Positions 49,957-59,028 of a stretch of DNA of 64,000 nt are shown in pieces. Every line of letters begins with the position of its first letter. The stretch's first letter is position 1. The notes under the pieces were generated by a model. The model was given only the letters and a program-made list of their open reading frames with translations. It was not told the origin of the DNA and ran no database searches. Origin of the DNA: Methylobacterium sp. 2A (GTDB taxonomy: Bacteria; Pseudomonadota; Alphaproteobacteria; Rhizobiales; Beijerinckiaceae); NCBI RefSeq assembly GCF_009806555.1, contig NZ_VUOK01000040.1, positions 62,001-126,000 on the forward strand. Reading direction: 5' to 3'. A program made the translations under genes and the position numbers.

Positions 49957-52119
49957 ATGAATATGACGCTGTTGTCTCGGCTGAGCGTGCGGCTTCCCGC
50001 GATGATCATCGGCCTCGCATTGCTGAGCGCGACCGTCATGGGCGGATTGAGCTGGTATACGGCGCGATCCGGGCTGATCGATGCAGCGCAGGAGCGCCTG
50101 CAATTGGCGGCGGCGGCGCGCCGGGACGGCGTTGAATTGGTCGCGGACCGGATGCAGGCCGACCTGCTGGCGGTCGCCGCCCATCCTCAGATCGTCTCCA
50201 ATTTCCCGGATCTGATCGAGACCCTCGATCTCGCGAAGGCCGACACCACTGCACTGCTCGAAGCTTTTCGGGCGCCTCAGACGGTCGAGGCACGGGTCGC
50301 GCTCGACGGCAGCGGCATGCCCACGATGTACGCACGTCGGCACGTCAAGGTGCAGGAGGTGGCGCGCAAGCTCGTCGCCCAGCCGGGCTACGCCGATCTG
50401 ATCTTCGTCGATGAGGCCGGCCGGATCGTCTACACGACCACGAAGGGGGCCGATTTCGCCAGATCGGTTTCGGATTCGGATCTCGCGCAGACCGGCCTCG
50501 CCCGCCTCGTCGCCCGGCTGAAGGCGGCCGATCCGGGCGCGGTGCTGTTCGAGGATTTCGGCGCCTACCCAGTGGACGGCGTTCCGGCCGCCTTCATCGG
50601 CCGAGCCATGACCAAGCGCGCCAACGTCGCCATGGGGACCGCGCAGGCGGCGGAGCGGATCGGCTTCATCATCATGCGGGTCACCCCGGCCCTGTTCGAT
50701 CAGACGCTGGCCAAGCGAGCCGGGCTCGGCGAGACGGGACAGATCTTCGCCGCCGGCGCCGATGGTCTCCTGCGCAGCAATCCCCCGCTGAACCCCGGTG
50801 CGAAGGCCGGGGGCAGCGTCGCGCTCCTGGGGATCGCCGCCGACCGTCTCAAGGCGGGCGGTGATCTCGTCGTCACCGCCCCGGACGGACCGCACTTGGC
50901 GGCCACCTCCGCGCTCAGCGTGCTCGGCGCGCCCTGGATCGTGGTCGCCGAGCAGTCGGAGGCCGAAGCGATCGCGGCGGTCCGCGCCCTCTCGTACACG
51001 CTGGTGTTGATCGGCCTCTGCATCCTGGCGGCGACGACCGTGCTCGGCCTGCTGCTGGCCCGCTCGATCGTGGCGCCGCTCGGTGCCCTGACCCGCGCGC
51101 TGAAGGCGCTCGCCGACCGTCAGGCGCTGCACGATGTGCCCGGCAGCAGGCGGCGGGACGAGATCGGCGACATCGCCCGGGCCGTGGTGACGATCCACGA
51201 GATGTCCCTGGAGGATGCGGCGCAGCAATTGCAGACTCGCGAGGCCGGGCGCCTGCGGGAGGAGCAGAACCGGCGGGCCATGCTGCAGGAGCTGGCCGAC
51301 GGATTCGAGCGGTCGGTCGGCGGCATCGCCGAGGACCTGACCGAGGCCGTGTCGGCGCTTCAGGACGCGTCCGGCGCCATGCGGGTTGCGGTCGCGGGCA
51401 CGTCAGAGCGCTCGACCAGCGTCGCCGGGGCGGCCCGCCAGACATCCGACAACGTCGACACGGTCGCGGCGGCCGCCGAGGAACTGGGCGCGTCCGTGCG
51501 GGAGATCGGCCGTCAGGTCGAGCAGGCGACCGGCCTGTCGGCCACGGCTGTCGGGGAGGCCCGGCGCGCCGAGCAGACCATGACCGACCTCGCCACGGCG
51601 GCGATGCGAATCGGCGATGTCGTCGGGATCGTCTCGACCATCGCCGGGCAGACCAACCTTTTGGCGCTGAACGCAACCATCGAGGCGGCCCGGGCGGGCG
51701 AGGCGGGGCGCGGATTCGCGGTGGTCGCGGCCGAGGTCAAGGAACTCGCTACCCAAACGAGCCGCGCCACCGAGGAGATCGGGCGGCAGGTGGCCGCGAT
51801 CCAGACCGTCACCGGGGATGCCGTGTCGGCCATCCGGGAGGTCGCCTCGCAGATCGAGGCGATGAACGAGGTGTCGACCGGCATCGCCGCAGCCGTGGAC
51901 CAGCAGGGCGTCACCACCCAGGATATCGTTCGCAGCATGAGTCAGGCATCCGCCGGAACCGGCATGATGACGGCCGATATCGCCGAAGTCGCCCGGGTCG
52001 CCGACGATGCCGGCCACGCTGCCGCCTCGGTGGCGCAGGCCTCCGACACCCTGGCGGCGCGCGCGGAGCAACTCCGTGCTCAGGTCGCGCAGTTCCTGGG
52101 TCATATCCGGGCGGCCTGA
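49957..52119 (+). CDS. Methyl-accepting chemotaxis protein
   Basis: A 720-residue chemoreceptor with a large periplasmic sensor. The first helix is LPAMIIGLALLSATVMGGLS, the sensor spans about 35-345 and contains GYADLIFVDEAGRIVYTT, as in Cache-type domains. The second helix is LVLIGLCILAATTVLGLLLA, followed by HAMP (RSIVAPLGALTRALKALA) and the signalling hairpin [20 protein letters not shown]. It ends without a CheR pentapeptide. ATG 49957 is chosen over GTG 49939, whose ribosome site would be too close. It diverges from the arginase operon; a link to arginine or urea sensing is possible but unsupported. Confidence 0.92.
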   Translation: MNMTLLSRLSVRLPAMIIGLALLSATVMGGLSWYTARSGLIDAAQERLQLAAAARRDGVELVADRMQADLLAVAAHPQIVSNFPDLIETLDLAKADTTALLEAFRAPQTVEARVALDGSGMPTMYARRHVKVQEVARKLVAQPGYADLIFVDEAGRIVYTTTKGADFARSVSDSDLAQTGLARLVARLKAADPGAVLFEDFGAYPVDGVPAAFIGRAMTKRANVAMGTAQAAERIGFIIMRVTPALFDQTLAKRAGLGETGQIFAAGADGLLRSNPPLNPGAKAGGSVALLGIAADRLKAGGDLVVTAPDGPHLAATSALSVLGAPWIVVAEQSEAEAIAAVRALSYTLVLIGLCILAATTVLGLLLARSIVAPLGALTRALKALADRQALHDVPGSRRRDEIGDIARAVVTIHEMSLEDAAQQLQTREAGRLREEQNRRAMLQELADGFERSVGGIAEDLTEAVSALQDASGAMRVAVAGTSERSTSVAGAARQTSDNVDTVAAAAEELGASVREIGRQVEQATGLSATAVGEARRAEQTMTDLATAAMRIGDVVGIVSTIAGQTNLLALNATIEAARAGEAGRGFAVVAAEVKELATQTSRATEEIGRQVAAIQTVTGDAVSAIREVASQIEAMNEVSTGIAAAVDQQGVTTQDIVRSMSQASAGTGMMTADIAEVARVADDAGHAAASVAQASDTLAARAEQLRAQVAQFLGHIRAA

Positions 52120-52467
52120 AACCGTGCCCGAGCGCGTTGTCCCGCGGGACATGACGGCGGCGTGCCCGCGGACCTTCCGAGCGCGACGGGTTCCTCCCCC
52201 ATGCGGCCCATGTTGGTCACCTGACTGCGCCGAGGCGCGCGCCTCCCCTGGCGTCCCGGGCTTGCCCGGTATCGCTCAAGCTTCTTGGGAGGAGTCGGAA
52301 GCGGGCGTGGAGCAGACGGCACCGCTGCGCCCCATCCCCGATTATCCCTACCCCTGCCCCCTCCCCACAGGGGCGAGGGAAGACACGCGTGTCTTTCAGC
52401 CTGATGTGTCGTGACGCGCTCGCGCCGAACCGGTATCCACCCGGGCGGAGCGCGCCCGAGCGGATCC
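52120..52467. other. Convergent intergenic region with palindromes
   Basis: The 348 bases lie between the chemoreceptor end and the sensor kinase end. Near 52350-52380 there is an imperfect CCCCTCCCC/GGGGCGAGGG inverted repeat, followed by the perfect palindrome aagacacg/cgtgtctt (52380-52395). These may end transcription from both sides and resemble dispersed intergenic elements. No gene was found. Confidence 0.55.
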
Positions 52468-53877
52468 TCAGGCCGCCTCGGCCGGCGCCGGCGCCGGCTT
52501 GCGCGCCGCCTGCCCGGCAAAAACCTGCGCGGCGAGCGGCAGTTCGATCACGGCATCGAGGCCGCTCTCGCGAGCGTTCTCCAGAATCAGCCGCCCGTCA
52601 TGCGCCTCGACGATGGCCTGCACGATCGAGAGGCCCAGGCCGAAGCCCCGCGCCTCGTTGAGGTTCCGGGCCCGGTCGCCGCGGACGAACGGCTGCAGCA
52701 TCGCCTCGCGCTCCGCCTCCGGAATGCCAGGCCCTGAGTCGCGCACGCAGACGCGGACCCCGCGCGCGGAGGTCTCCATGTCGACCTCCGCCCGGCCGCC
52801 GTACTTCACGGCGTTGTCGACGAGATTCGTCACCGCGCGCTGCAATTCCTCGGGGCGACCTCGGACGAGGACGTGGCGGCTTCGGCCGACGCTCACCGGC
52901 GCGCCGATATCCGCGAAATCGTCGCAGACCGTCTGCACCACGGAGGCGAGGTCGACGAGCGTGAAGCTGCTCGCATCCCGCGCCTGACCGTCGCGCACGA
53001 AGGAGAGGGCCGCCTCCACGAGTCCGTTCATCTGGTCGAGGTCGCGCAGGGTGGCGGCCCGGGCATTGTCGTCCTCGATGAACTCGGCGCGCAGGCGCAG
53101 GCGGGTGATCGGCGTGCGCAGATCGTGGCTGATCGCCGCGAGCATCTGGGTGCGGTCGTCGATCAGCCGGCGCACCCGCGAGCGCATCCGGTCGAGCGCC
53201 CGCGACACGGCGAGCACTTCGCGCGGCCCCGCCTCCGGCAGGGCGACGTGGTCGTCGCGGGCTCCGAACGCCTCCGCGGCGCCGGCGAGGCGCTTCAGCG
53301 GCGCGGTCAGCGCGCGTGTGGCCCAGACGCAGAGCAGCGCCAGCGTGAGCGCCAGGAACACCACGGTGAAGATCAGGGCGCCCTGCTTGGGCGGGCGGAG
53401 CGGATCGTTCGGCAGGGTGGCCTGCAGCGTCGCGCCGCCGGCCGTGACGATGCCGACGTGGAGCCGTCCGGCCGAACGCTCCTGCTCCGGGTCGCCCGCG
53501 GACAGGTCGACGATCGTGACCGGCCGGCCGGCGCCGTTGCGCAGGCGGCGGATGACCGGCAGATCCGGAACCGGTTCGGCCCCGGGCGGAGCCTCGCCGT
53601 CCCAGGCTTCGACATGGAGCAGCGGCAGGCCGCGCCCGCTGGCCAGGAGCGCCGGCCGGGCCGCCGGATCGACCGAATCGAGGAGCCGCGACAGCATGCC
53701 GAGGCGGCTCGCGGCGACGCCGGGCAATTCGTCGGGATTCTGCGGCTCGTGCAGCAGCAGGAACGCCGCGGTGGCGACCATATGCGCCACCGCGATGCCC
53801 GCCACCACGAGCAGCGCGATCTGCCCCGCGATGGTCGCGGGCCGCAGCCGGGCGCGCAGCCGCCGCAGCACGCTCAT
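52468..53877 (-). CDS. Two-component sensor histidine kinase
   Basis: A 469-residue membrane kinase. Helix one is about residues 17-38, the periplasmic part runs to about 165, helix two is ALIFTVVFLALTLALLCVWA, and HAMP follows (RALTAPLKRLAGAAEAFG). The HisKA motif is AAISHDLRTPITRLRLR, the N box NLVDNAVKYGG, G1 DSGPGIPEAE, F box EAMLQPFVRGD and G2 GFGLGLSIVQ. It phosphorylates the regulator encoded just upstream, whose stop overlaps its ATG. It resembles EnvZ/RstB-like kinases. The signal is unknown. Confidence 0.93.
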   Translation of the reverse strand: MSVLRRLRARLRPATIAGQIALLVVAGIAVAHMVATAAFLLLHEPQNPDELPGVAASRLGMLSRLLDSVDPAARPALLASGRGLPLLHVEAWDGEAPPGAEPVPDLPVIRRLRNGAGRPVTIVDLSAGDPEQERSAGRLHVGIVTAGGATLQATLPNDPLRPPKQGALIFTVVFLALTLALLCVWATRALTAPLKRLAGAAEAFGARDDHVALPEAGPREVLAVSRALDRMRSRVRRLIDDRTQMLAAISHDLRTPITRLRLRAEFIEDDNARAATLRDLDQMNGLVEAALSFVRDGQARDASSFTLVDLASVVQTVCDDFADIGAPVSVGRSRHVLVRGRPEELQRAVTNLVDNAVKYGGRAEVDMETSARGVRVCVRDSGPGIPEAEREAMLQPFVRGDRARNLNEARGFGLGLSIVQAIVEAHDGRLILENARESGLDAVIELPLAAQVFAGQAARKPAPAPAEAA

Positions 53878-54593
53878 GAGCGCGTGACCTCCGGCGTGAA
53901 CAGGTAGCCCCCGGAGCGGATCGTCCGGATGAATTCGGGATTGCGGGTATCGCGCTCGATCTTCTGGCGGATCCGGGAGATCAGCACGTCGATGCTGCGC
54001 TCGAACGGGCCGGCGGCCCGTCCCTGCGTCAGATCGAGCAGCTGATCGCGCGACAGGACCCGGCCGGGGCGCAGGCACAGGGCGTGCAGCAGGTCGAACT
54101 CCGCCCCCGTGATGGCGATGCGGGCGCCTTCCGGTGAGAGCACCTGCCGGAGGGACACGTCCAGCGTCCAGCCGGAGAAGTGCAGGCGCCGCCGCTCGTC
54201 CGTGTCGGGCGCCTCGGCGGCCACCCGGCGCAGGATCGCGCGGATGCGGGCGAGAAGCTCCCGCGGGTTGAACGGCTTGGCGAGATAATCGTCGGCGCCG
54301 AGTTCCAGCCCGAGGATCCGGTCGACATCCTCGGATTTCGCCGTCAGCATCAGGATCGGGATCTGCGAGGATCCGCGCAGGCGGCGGCACAGGCTCAAGC
54401 CATCCTCGCCCGGCAGCATCAGATCGAGCACGATCAGGTCGATGCGCGATTCCGCGAGAGCGCGGTCCATGTCGGTCCCGTCGCCGGCGAGCGTCACGCG
54501 GCAATCGTTCCCGCGCAGATAGCGCGCGATCAGCGTCGAGATCTCCCGATCGTCCTCCACGACCAGGATGTGGGGGGTTGCCGGTGTCGTCAT
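53874..54593 (-). CDS. OmpR family response regulator
   Basis: A 239-residue regulator. The receiver domain has ILVVEDDREIS with the acidic pocket, the phosphorylated D57 in IVLDLMLPGEDG, and K in YLAKPFNPREL. The winged-helix DNA-binding domain contains LHALCLRPGRVLSRDQLLD and RSIDVLISRIRQKIE. ATG 54593 gives family length; ATG 54629 in frame adds twelve residues, and neither has a good ribosome site. It overlaps the sensor kinase by 4 bases. Confidence 0.93.
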   Translation of the reverse strand: MTTPATPHILVVEDDREISTLIARYLRGNDCRVTLAGDGTDMDRALAESRIDLIVLDLMLPGEDGLSLCRRLRGSSQIPILMLTAKSEDVDRILGLELGADDYLAKPFNPRELLARIRAILRRVAAEAPDTDERRRLHFSGWTLDVSLRQVLSPEGARIAITGAEFDLLHALCLRPGRVLSRDQLLDLTQGRAAGPFERSIDVLISRIRQKIERDTRNPEFIRTIRSGGYLFTPEVTRS

Positions 54594-54912
54594 CGCGACG
54601 GAGTCTGTTTGCGGTTCGGCGTGCATCATCGCGCTATCATGCCCCGAACCGGCGATTATTCGAAGACGGCCGGCAGAACCAATTTGTAAGCGCGTGTTTC
54701 CCTGCCGCCGCCCGCAGCGATACGCCCGAGGCGCGGCGTCATCTCTTTCGCGGGGCCGCCATCGAGGGCCGGTCCGAGGCTGACCTCTTCCCGGTTGCTT
54801 CCCGTCCTGCGGCGAATCGTCGAGCCGGACTCCCCATGCGGATCACCCCGGCTAACTCCCCGGATCAGCATTCGCCCAGCTTGACGGGTGAGGCCGCCAT
54901 CCGGAATCCCCC

Positions 54913-56778
54913 GTGTCGAAGCCCATCAGTGACTACGCCCTCATCGGCGACACCCATTCCTGCGCCCTGATCGCCCGCGACGGCTCGATCGACTGGCTGT
55001 GCTGGCCGCGCCACGATTCGCCGGCCCTGTTCGTGAAACTCCTCGACGACGAGACGGGCGGCGCCTGCAGCGTGGCGTTCGACGACCTCGACGGGACGGC
55101 GCGGCGCTACCTGCCCGACACCAACATCCTGGAAACCACGTTCACGACGCGCACGGGCCGGGCACGCCTGGTCGATGTGATGCCGGTGAACCCCCCGAGC
55201 CCCGAGCCCGAGGAGGGCCCGGATGGCGAGGGCGAGAGCCGGCTGATCCGCATGCTCACCTGCGAGGCGGGCAGCGTCGCCGGCGTCTTCTGGGTGTGCC
55301 CGACCTTCGATTATGCGCGCCGCCCCAGCACGCCCAGCGTCGAAGGCGCGTCCGTGCTGTTCGAGGCCGGCGACTGGCGGCTGCGGGTCAACGCGCATCC
55401 GCAGCCGGTGCTGAGCGATGGCCGCGCCGAGATCCGCTTCACCCTGGCGGCGGGCGAGACCGCCTATCTGGTCCTCACCCACGGCGAGGATCAGCAAGAC
55501 GCCTCGATCGACGACTTGTCGGGCGCGCAGCGCCGCCTGGAGACCACGGAGGCGTACTGGCGCCGCTGGTGCGCCCGCAGCACCTATCGCGGGGCCTATC
55601 GCGACGCGGTGATGCGCTCGGCCCTCTGCCTGAAGCTGCTGACCTATTCGCCCTCCGGCGGCATCCTGGCCGCCGCGACCGCGGGCCTGCCGGAGGCCGT
55701 CCCGGGCAACCGCAATTACGATTACCGCTTCACCTGGCTGCGCGACGCCTCCTTCACCGTGACGGCCTTCGTGATGCTGGGCTACGTGCGCGAAGCCTCT
55801 GAGTTCCTGCGCTTCCTGCGCGAGCGGGACGGCACCTACGGCCGCGAGACGCGCCTGATGTACGGGATCGCCGACGGCATGCCGCCCGAGGAGGAACTCG
55901 ACCACCTCGCCGGCTGGAACGGCGTGCGGCCCGTGGTGATCGGCAACCTCGCCGAGGCGCAGGACCAGCACGACATTTACGGCGAGTTGCTGCGGGCCCT
56001 GTGCATCTTCCTGGAGGCGGTCGACTACGACCCGCCCGAGAAGGTCAACGACCGTCTGCCCGAGGTGCTCGACAACCTCACGGCGCGGGCCATCCGCCAC
56101 CGTCACGACGCGGATAGCGGCATCTGGGAGCTGCGGACGGGACCGCGCCAACAGGTCCACACCAAGGCGATGATCTGGGTGGCGCTGACCGATGCGGCGC
56201 GGATCGCCCGGAACATCGCGGGCGTGTCCGAGGCGAAAATCGCGGAATGGGAGCGCATCGCCGCCGAGGTCCGGCAGGACTATCTGGACAGGGGCTGGAG
56301 CGAGGAGAAGCAGGCCTATGTCGGCGCCTACGACGCGCACCACCTCGACGCCGCCGTGCTGCGCGTCGCGCTGTTCGGAGCGCTCGATCCGAAGGACCCG
56401 CGTACGCGCGCGACGCTCGCCGCGGTCGAGCGCGAACTCGGGGTCGGCGACCTGATCTACCGCTACCGGATGGATGACGGGCTCGTGGGCGACGAAGGCA
56501 CCTTCACGGCCTGCGCGTTCTGGCGCGTCGGCTGTCTCGCCCTCGACGGCCGCACCGCCGAGGCCAAGGCGGCCTTCGAGCGGCTGATCGCCCGGGGCAA
56601 CGATCTCGGACTGTTCGCCGAGGAGATCGATCCGGATACCGGCGAGCAGCGCGGGAACACGCCGCAGGGCTTTTCGCACATGGCGCTGATCAACGCCGCC
56701 CTGCGCCTGGAGGACAGCATCGCGCGCTACGGACTCGCGGACGCGGCGGATGCCGGGGCGCGCCGGGCCGCCGAGTAA
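54913..56778 (+). CDS. Glycoside hydrolase family 15 protein (glucoamylase/trehalase-like)
   Basis: A 621-residue cytoplasmic GH15 enzyme. The N-terminal beta domain starts ISDYALIGDTHSCALIARDG with SIDWLCWPRHDSP. The (alpha/alpha)6 barrel contains NRNYDYRFTWLRDASF, MYGIADGMPPEEELDHLAGW and the late region GTFTACAFWRVG, where the second catalytic Glu is expected nearby. Bacterial members act on trehalose or alpha-glucans. The start is GTG 54913. Its end overlaps a small leftward frame that may be a toxin gene. Substrate unknown. Confidence 0.88.
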   Translation: MSKPISDYALIGDTHSCALIARDGSIDWLCWPRHDSPALFVKLLDDETGGACSVAFDDLDGTARRYLPDTNILETTFTTRTGRARLVDVMPVNPPSPEPEEGPDGEGESRLIRMLTCEAGSVAGVFWVCPTFDYARRPSTPSVEGASVLFEAGDWRLRVNAHPQPVLSDGRAEIRFTLAAGETAYLVLTHGEDQQDASIDDLSGAQRRLETTEAYWRRWCARSTYRGAYRDAVMRSALCLKLLTYSPSGGILAAATAGLPEAVPGNRNYDYRFTWLRDASFTVTAFVMLGYVREASEFLRFLRERDGTYGRETRLMYGIADGMPPEEELDHLAGWNGVRPVVIGNLAEAQDQHDIYGELLRALCIFLEAVDYDPPEKVNDRLPEVLDNLTARAIRHRHDADSGIWELRTGPRQQVHTKAMIWVALTDAARIARNIAGVSEAKIAEWERIAAEVRQDYLDRGWSEEKQAYVGAYDAHHLDAAVLRVALFGALDPKDPRTRATLAAVERELGVGDLIYRYRMDDGLVGDEGTFTACAFWRVGCLALDGRTAEAKAAFERLIARGNDLGLFAEEIDPDTGEQRGNTPQGFSHMALINAALRLEDSIARYGLADAADAGARRAAE

Positions 56779-56996
56779 TCGCTCATGCGGCCCACATCGA
56801 TCGGAAGGCCGTCAGAATAGTCGCGGAGCAGGTTGCGCCGGCCGTCCACGACGGTGACGATTTTCACGCCGCTGACCGGATCGAGATCCGAGTCCGGAAT
56901 GGTTCCTCGCTCGGAGCCGATCGCCTCGTAGATGTTGAGTCCTTCGTCCCGGGCGAGGCGAGTCCAGACGATGTCAACCGCCGTGTTCACCGTCAC
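56727..56996 (-). CDS. ParE/RelE-like toxin candidate, probably degenerate
   Basis: An 89-residue frame starting at GTG 56996, overlapping the antitoxin end by 23 bases, as toxin genes often do. Only the start resembles a ParE/RelE toxin (VDIVWTRLARDEGLNIYEAI). The rest (DSDLDPVSGVKIVTVVDGRR and onward) lacks the usual helix pair and C-terminal strands. The stop lies inside the GH15 gene, a sign that the original end was lost or replaced. Less GC-rich than the flanks. It may be a decayed toxin or an unrelated small protein. Confidence 0.42.
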   Translation of the reverse strand: MTVNTAVDIVWTRLARDEGLNIYEAIGSERGTIPDSDLDPVSGVKIVTVVDGRRNLLRDYSDGLPIDVGRMSDYSAARRAPASAASASP

Positions 56997-57243
56997 TTTT
57001 CCCGGCGGGTCGCGCGCGGGCGTCCCGCCGCAGATCGCTGAAATCCAGCGGGCCGACGAGACCGCTGGCAAGCCCGCAATCCCATGCCATGCGGAGTTCG
57101 GCGACATCCTGTTCTCGGAGCTGGCGGCGCGTCGACCAGAGCCGCACGGCGTCCCGGACCGCTTCGCTCGTCGAGGCGTACTCCCCCGCCTCCACAGCGG
57201 CCCGAATTTCGGCCGCCATAGGCCCGGTGAACACCACCGTCAT
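56974..57243 (-). CDS. ParD-like type II antitoxin
   Basis: An 89-residue protein with a ribbon-helix-helix N-terminus: TVVFTGPMAAEIRAAVEAGE, then YASTSEAVRDAVRLWSTRRQ, close to ParD/CopG antitoxins. The C-terminal half, VAELRMAWDCGLASGLVGPL, would wrap a ParE-type toxin. It likely also represses its own promoter; a 13-base inverted repeat lies 41 bases upstream. The partner frame downstream is doubtful. Confidence 0.75.
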   Translation of the reverse strand: MTVVFTGPMAAEIRAAVEAGEYASTSEAVRDAVRLWSTRRQLREQDVAELRMAWDCGLASGLVGPLDFSDLRRDARARPAGKSDGEHGG

Positions 57244-57283
57244 GCGCTCGATGTCCGCCCTCTGAACCGCTGCCCTGAAGAGC

Positions 57284-57326
57284 CCTCGTCGGTATGAACA
57301 AAGAATAATTCTGCATACCGACGAGG
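57284..57326. promoter_or_regulatory. Inverted repeat upstream of the ParD-like gene
   Basis: Perfect 13-base arms cctcgtcggtatg (57284-57296) and cataccgacgagg (57314-57326) flank a 17-base AT-rich spacer containing aagaataatt. It is a likely autoregulatory operator, with the -10 region inside the spacer on the minus strand. Confidence 0.6.
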
Positions 57327-57510
57327 CAAGCTGTGCGGGCCGTCGCCTCGACGGCAATGTCTCAGATTACCAATCGACGCGGCCCGGCGGGAGGGCGACC
57401 GTGCAAGCCCGATGTCGGCGCCATGTCGACAAAACCTTGGGGCCGACATTTTGCGACGCGGGTCCGATGGCGAACGCGCCCCGACCTGCAGCGAGCGATG
57501 GTTTTCGCGC

Positions 57511-59028
57511 TCAAGCGGCGATCTTCGCCGCCTTGTCGGCCTCGCCCGCCTTCTCGGTGGACGCCGCAACGCCGCGGCTGGCCCGGAACTGGTCCAGCAG
57601 GCTGTCGCCGAGGCTGTTCAGCACGGCTTCCGTGGCGGCCTCGGCGGCCGGGTCCGCCGCCGGTGTCTCGGTCCGATACCAAGCCAGGATCTGCTCCGGC
57701 AGCGCGTCCAGGATCGCGCCGACCGGGTTGTTCGGTTCGGCTGCCGCCGCGGCGTCGGCGGTTCCGATCGCGGTTTCGGCGACGACGATTTGTGCGGCCT
57801 CGGAGGAGAAGGCGGTCCGGCGCTGGTTCTCCAGCGCGGCGCGCCACGTGGCGTCGAGCGCCTCGGCCTCGCGGCGCGCGGTCTCGCGCGCGACCGCCGC
57901 CGCCGCAATGGCGCGGGCGGCTTCCCGGGCCTCGTCGCGGGCGGCCTCGGCCTCGTAGCGGTTGAGCAGCACGAGGACCGGCTGCATCTCGGCCCCCGGC
58001 AGGGTGCCGCAGGCCTCGATGGCGCAGGCGATGATCCGCTGCGACAGGCCGGTGCCGCGGACGGGCGCCGCGCGGCGGGCGACGTCCTGCCACGCCCAGA
58101 GCGCGGCCTGCATCGCCGGCAGCAGCGCATCGGGCAGACCGGCCCGGTGGTGCAGATCCGCGAAGGCCCGCGGATCGCGCAGGGCCCGGGCAACGCCGGC
58201 ATGGTCCTGGCCGGACAGGTCGGCGAGCGCCGCGAGGGCGAAGTCGGTCCGCCCGGACAGCACGGCGCGCAGGATCAGGCCGGCGGTCAGCTGATGGCTC
58301 GTGCGCAGATGCGTGACCAGCCGGGCGAGGCCGGCGGCCCCGGAATTCTCGCAGACTTCGAGGGCGACGCGCTCGCCGACCTCCCGGCGCAGCCGGTCGC
58401 AGCGCTCGCTTCCGAGCCAGCCCCGGTCGATGACGAAGCCGGAAAGCGCCTGCGCCACCGCGAGGCCGATCGCGTGGCGCACCTCGGGCGGGAGATCGGC
58501 GCGGACGAGCAGGGCCTCGCGCAGATCGGCCTCCGCACCCCGGCGTTCGATCATGCGCAGCATCCGGCCCGCGGTGATCTTGGCGGTCGGGTTCCGGACG
58601 AGGGCGATCAGGGTCTCGAGTTCGCCGATCTCCGCCAGCGCCCCCGAGACGGTGTGGGACAGGTGGTGCCGGGCGGCGATCACCGCCCGCGTCGCCTCGT
58701 CGCCGAGGGCGGCGGCGTCCACGAGGTCGGCATCGGTCAGCACCGGTGAGCGCGCCAGGACCAGACGCGCCACCTCCGGCACATCGCACGAGAGCGCGAC
58801 CACCAGGGGCCGCGGCGTCCGCGCCGAGGCCGCGCAGGTTTCCGCCAGGGCCCGGCGAACGATCGGCGAGGGATCGTCCAGGAGGGTGAGCAGCGCGGTC
58901 TTGGCCTCCCAGGCCTCGTCCGTGGGAAGGCCGCCGTAGAGATAGGCCCGCGCCAGCACGGCGGCGGCCTCGGCGCGCCGGGCCGCGGAGGCGGTCTGTG
59001 TCCGGGTCAGGAACTCGCGGATGATCAT
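57511..59028 (-). CDS. DUF2336 domain-containing protein
   Basis: A 505-residue, Ala-rich, helical protein. The N-terminal half (VLARAYLYGG, LLTLLDDPSPIVRRALAE, LVLARSPVLTDADLVDAAAL) has HEAT-like helical repeats and matches DUF2336, common in Rhizobiales and Methylobacterium. A coiled-coil-like segment (EAEAARDEAREAARAIAAAA) lies around 355-400. No enzyme motif was recognised. It overlaps the transglycosylase gene upstream by ATGA, so the two probably work together, possibly in the cell envelope or flagellar context. Confidence 0.85.
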   Translation of the reverse strand: MIIREFLTRTQTASAARRAEAAAVLARAYLYGGLPTDEAWEAKTALLTLLDDPSPIVRRALAETCAASARTPRPLVVALSCDVPEVARLVLARSPVLTDADLVDAAALGDEATRAVIAARHHLSHTVSGALAEIGELETLIALVRNPTAKITAGRMLRMIERRGAEADLREALLVRADLPPEVRHAIGLAVAQALSGFVIDRGWLGSERCDRLRREVGERVALEVCENSGAAGLARLVTHLRTSHQLTAGLILRAVLSGRTDFALAALADLSGQDHAGVARALRDPRAFADLHHRAGLPDALLPAMQAALWAWQDVARRAAPVRGTGLSQRIIACAIEACGTLPGAEMQPVLVLLNRYEAEAARDEAREAARAIAAAAVARETARREAEALDATWRAALENQRRTAFSSEAAQIVVAETAIGTADAAAAAEPNNPVGAILDALPEQILAWYRTETPAADPAAEAATEAVLNSLGDSLLDQFRASRGVAASTEKAGEADKAAKIAA

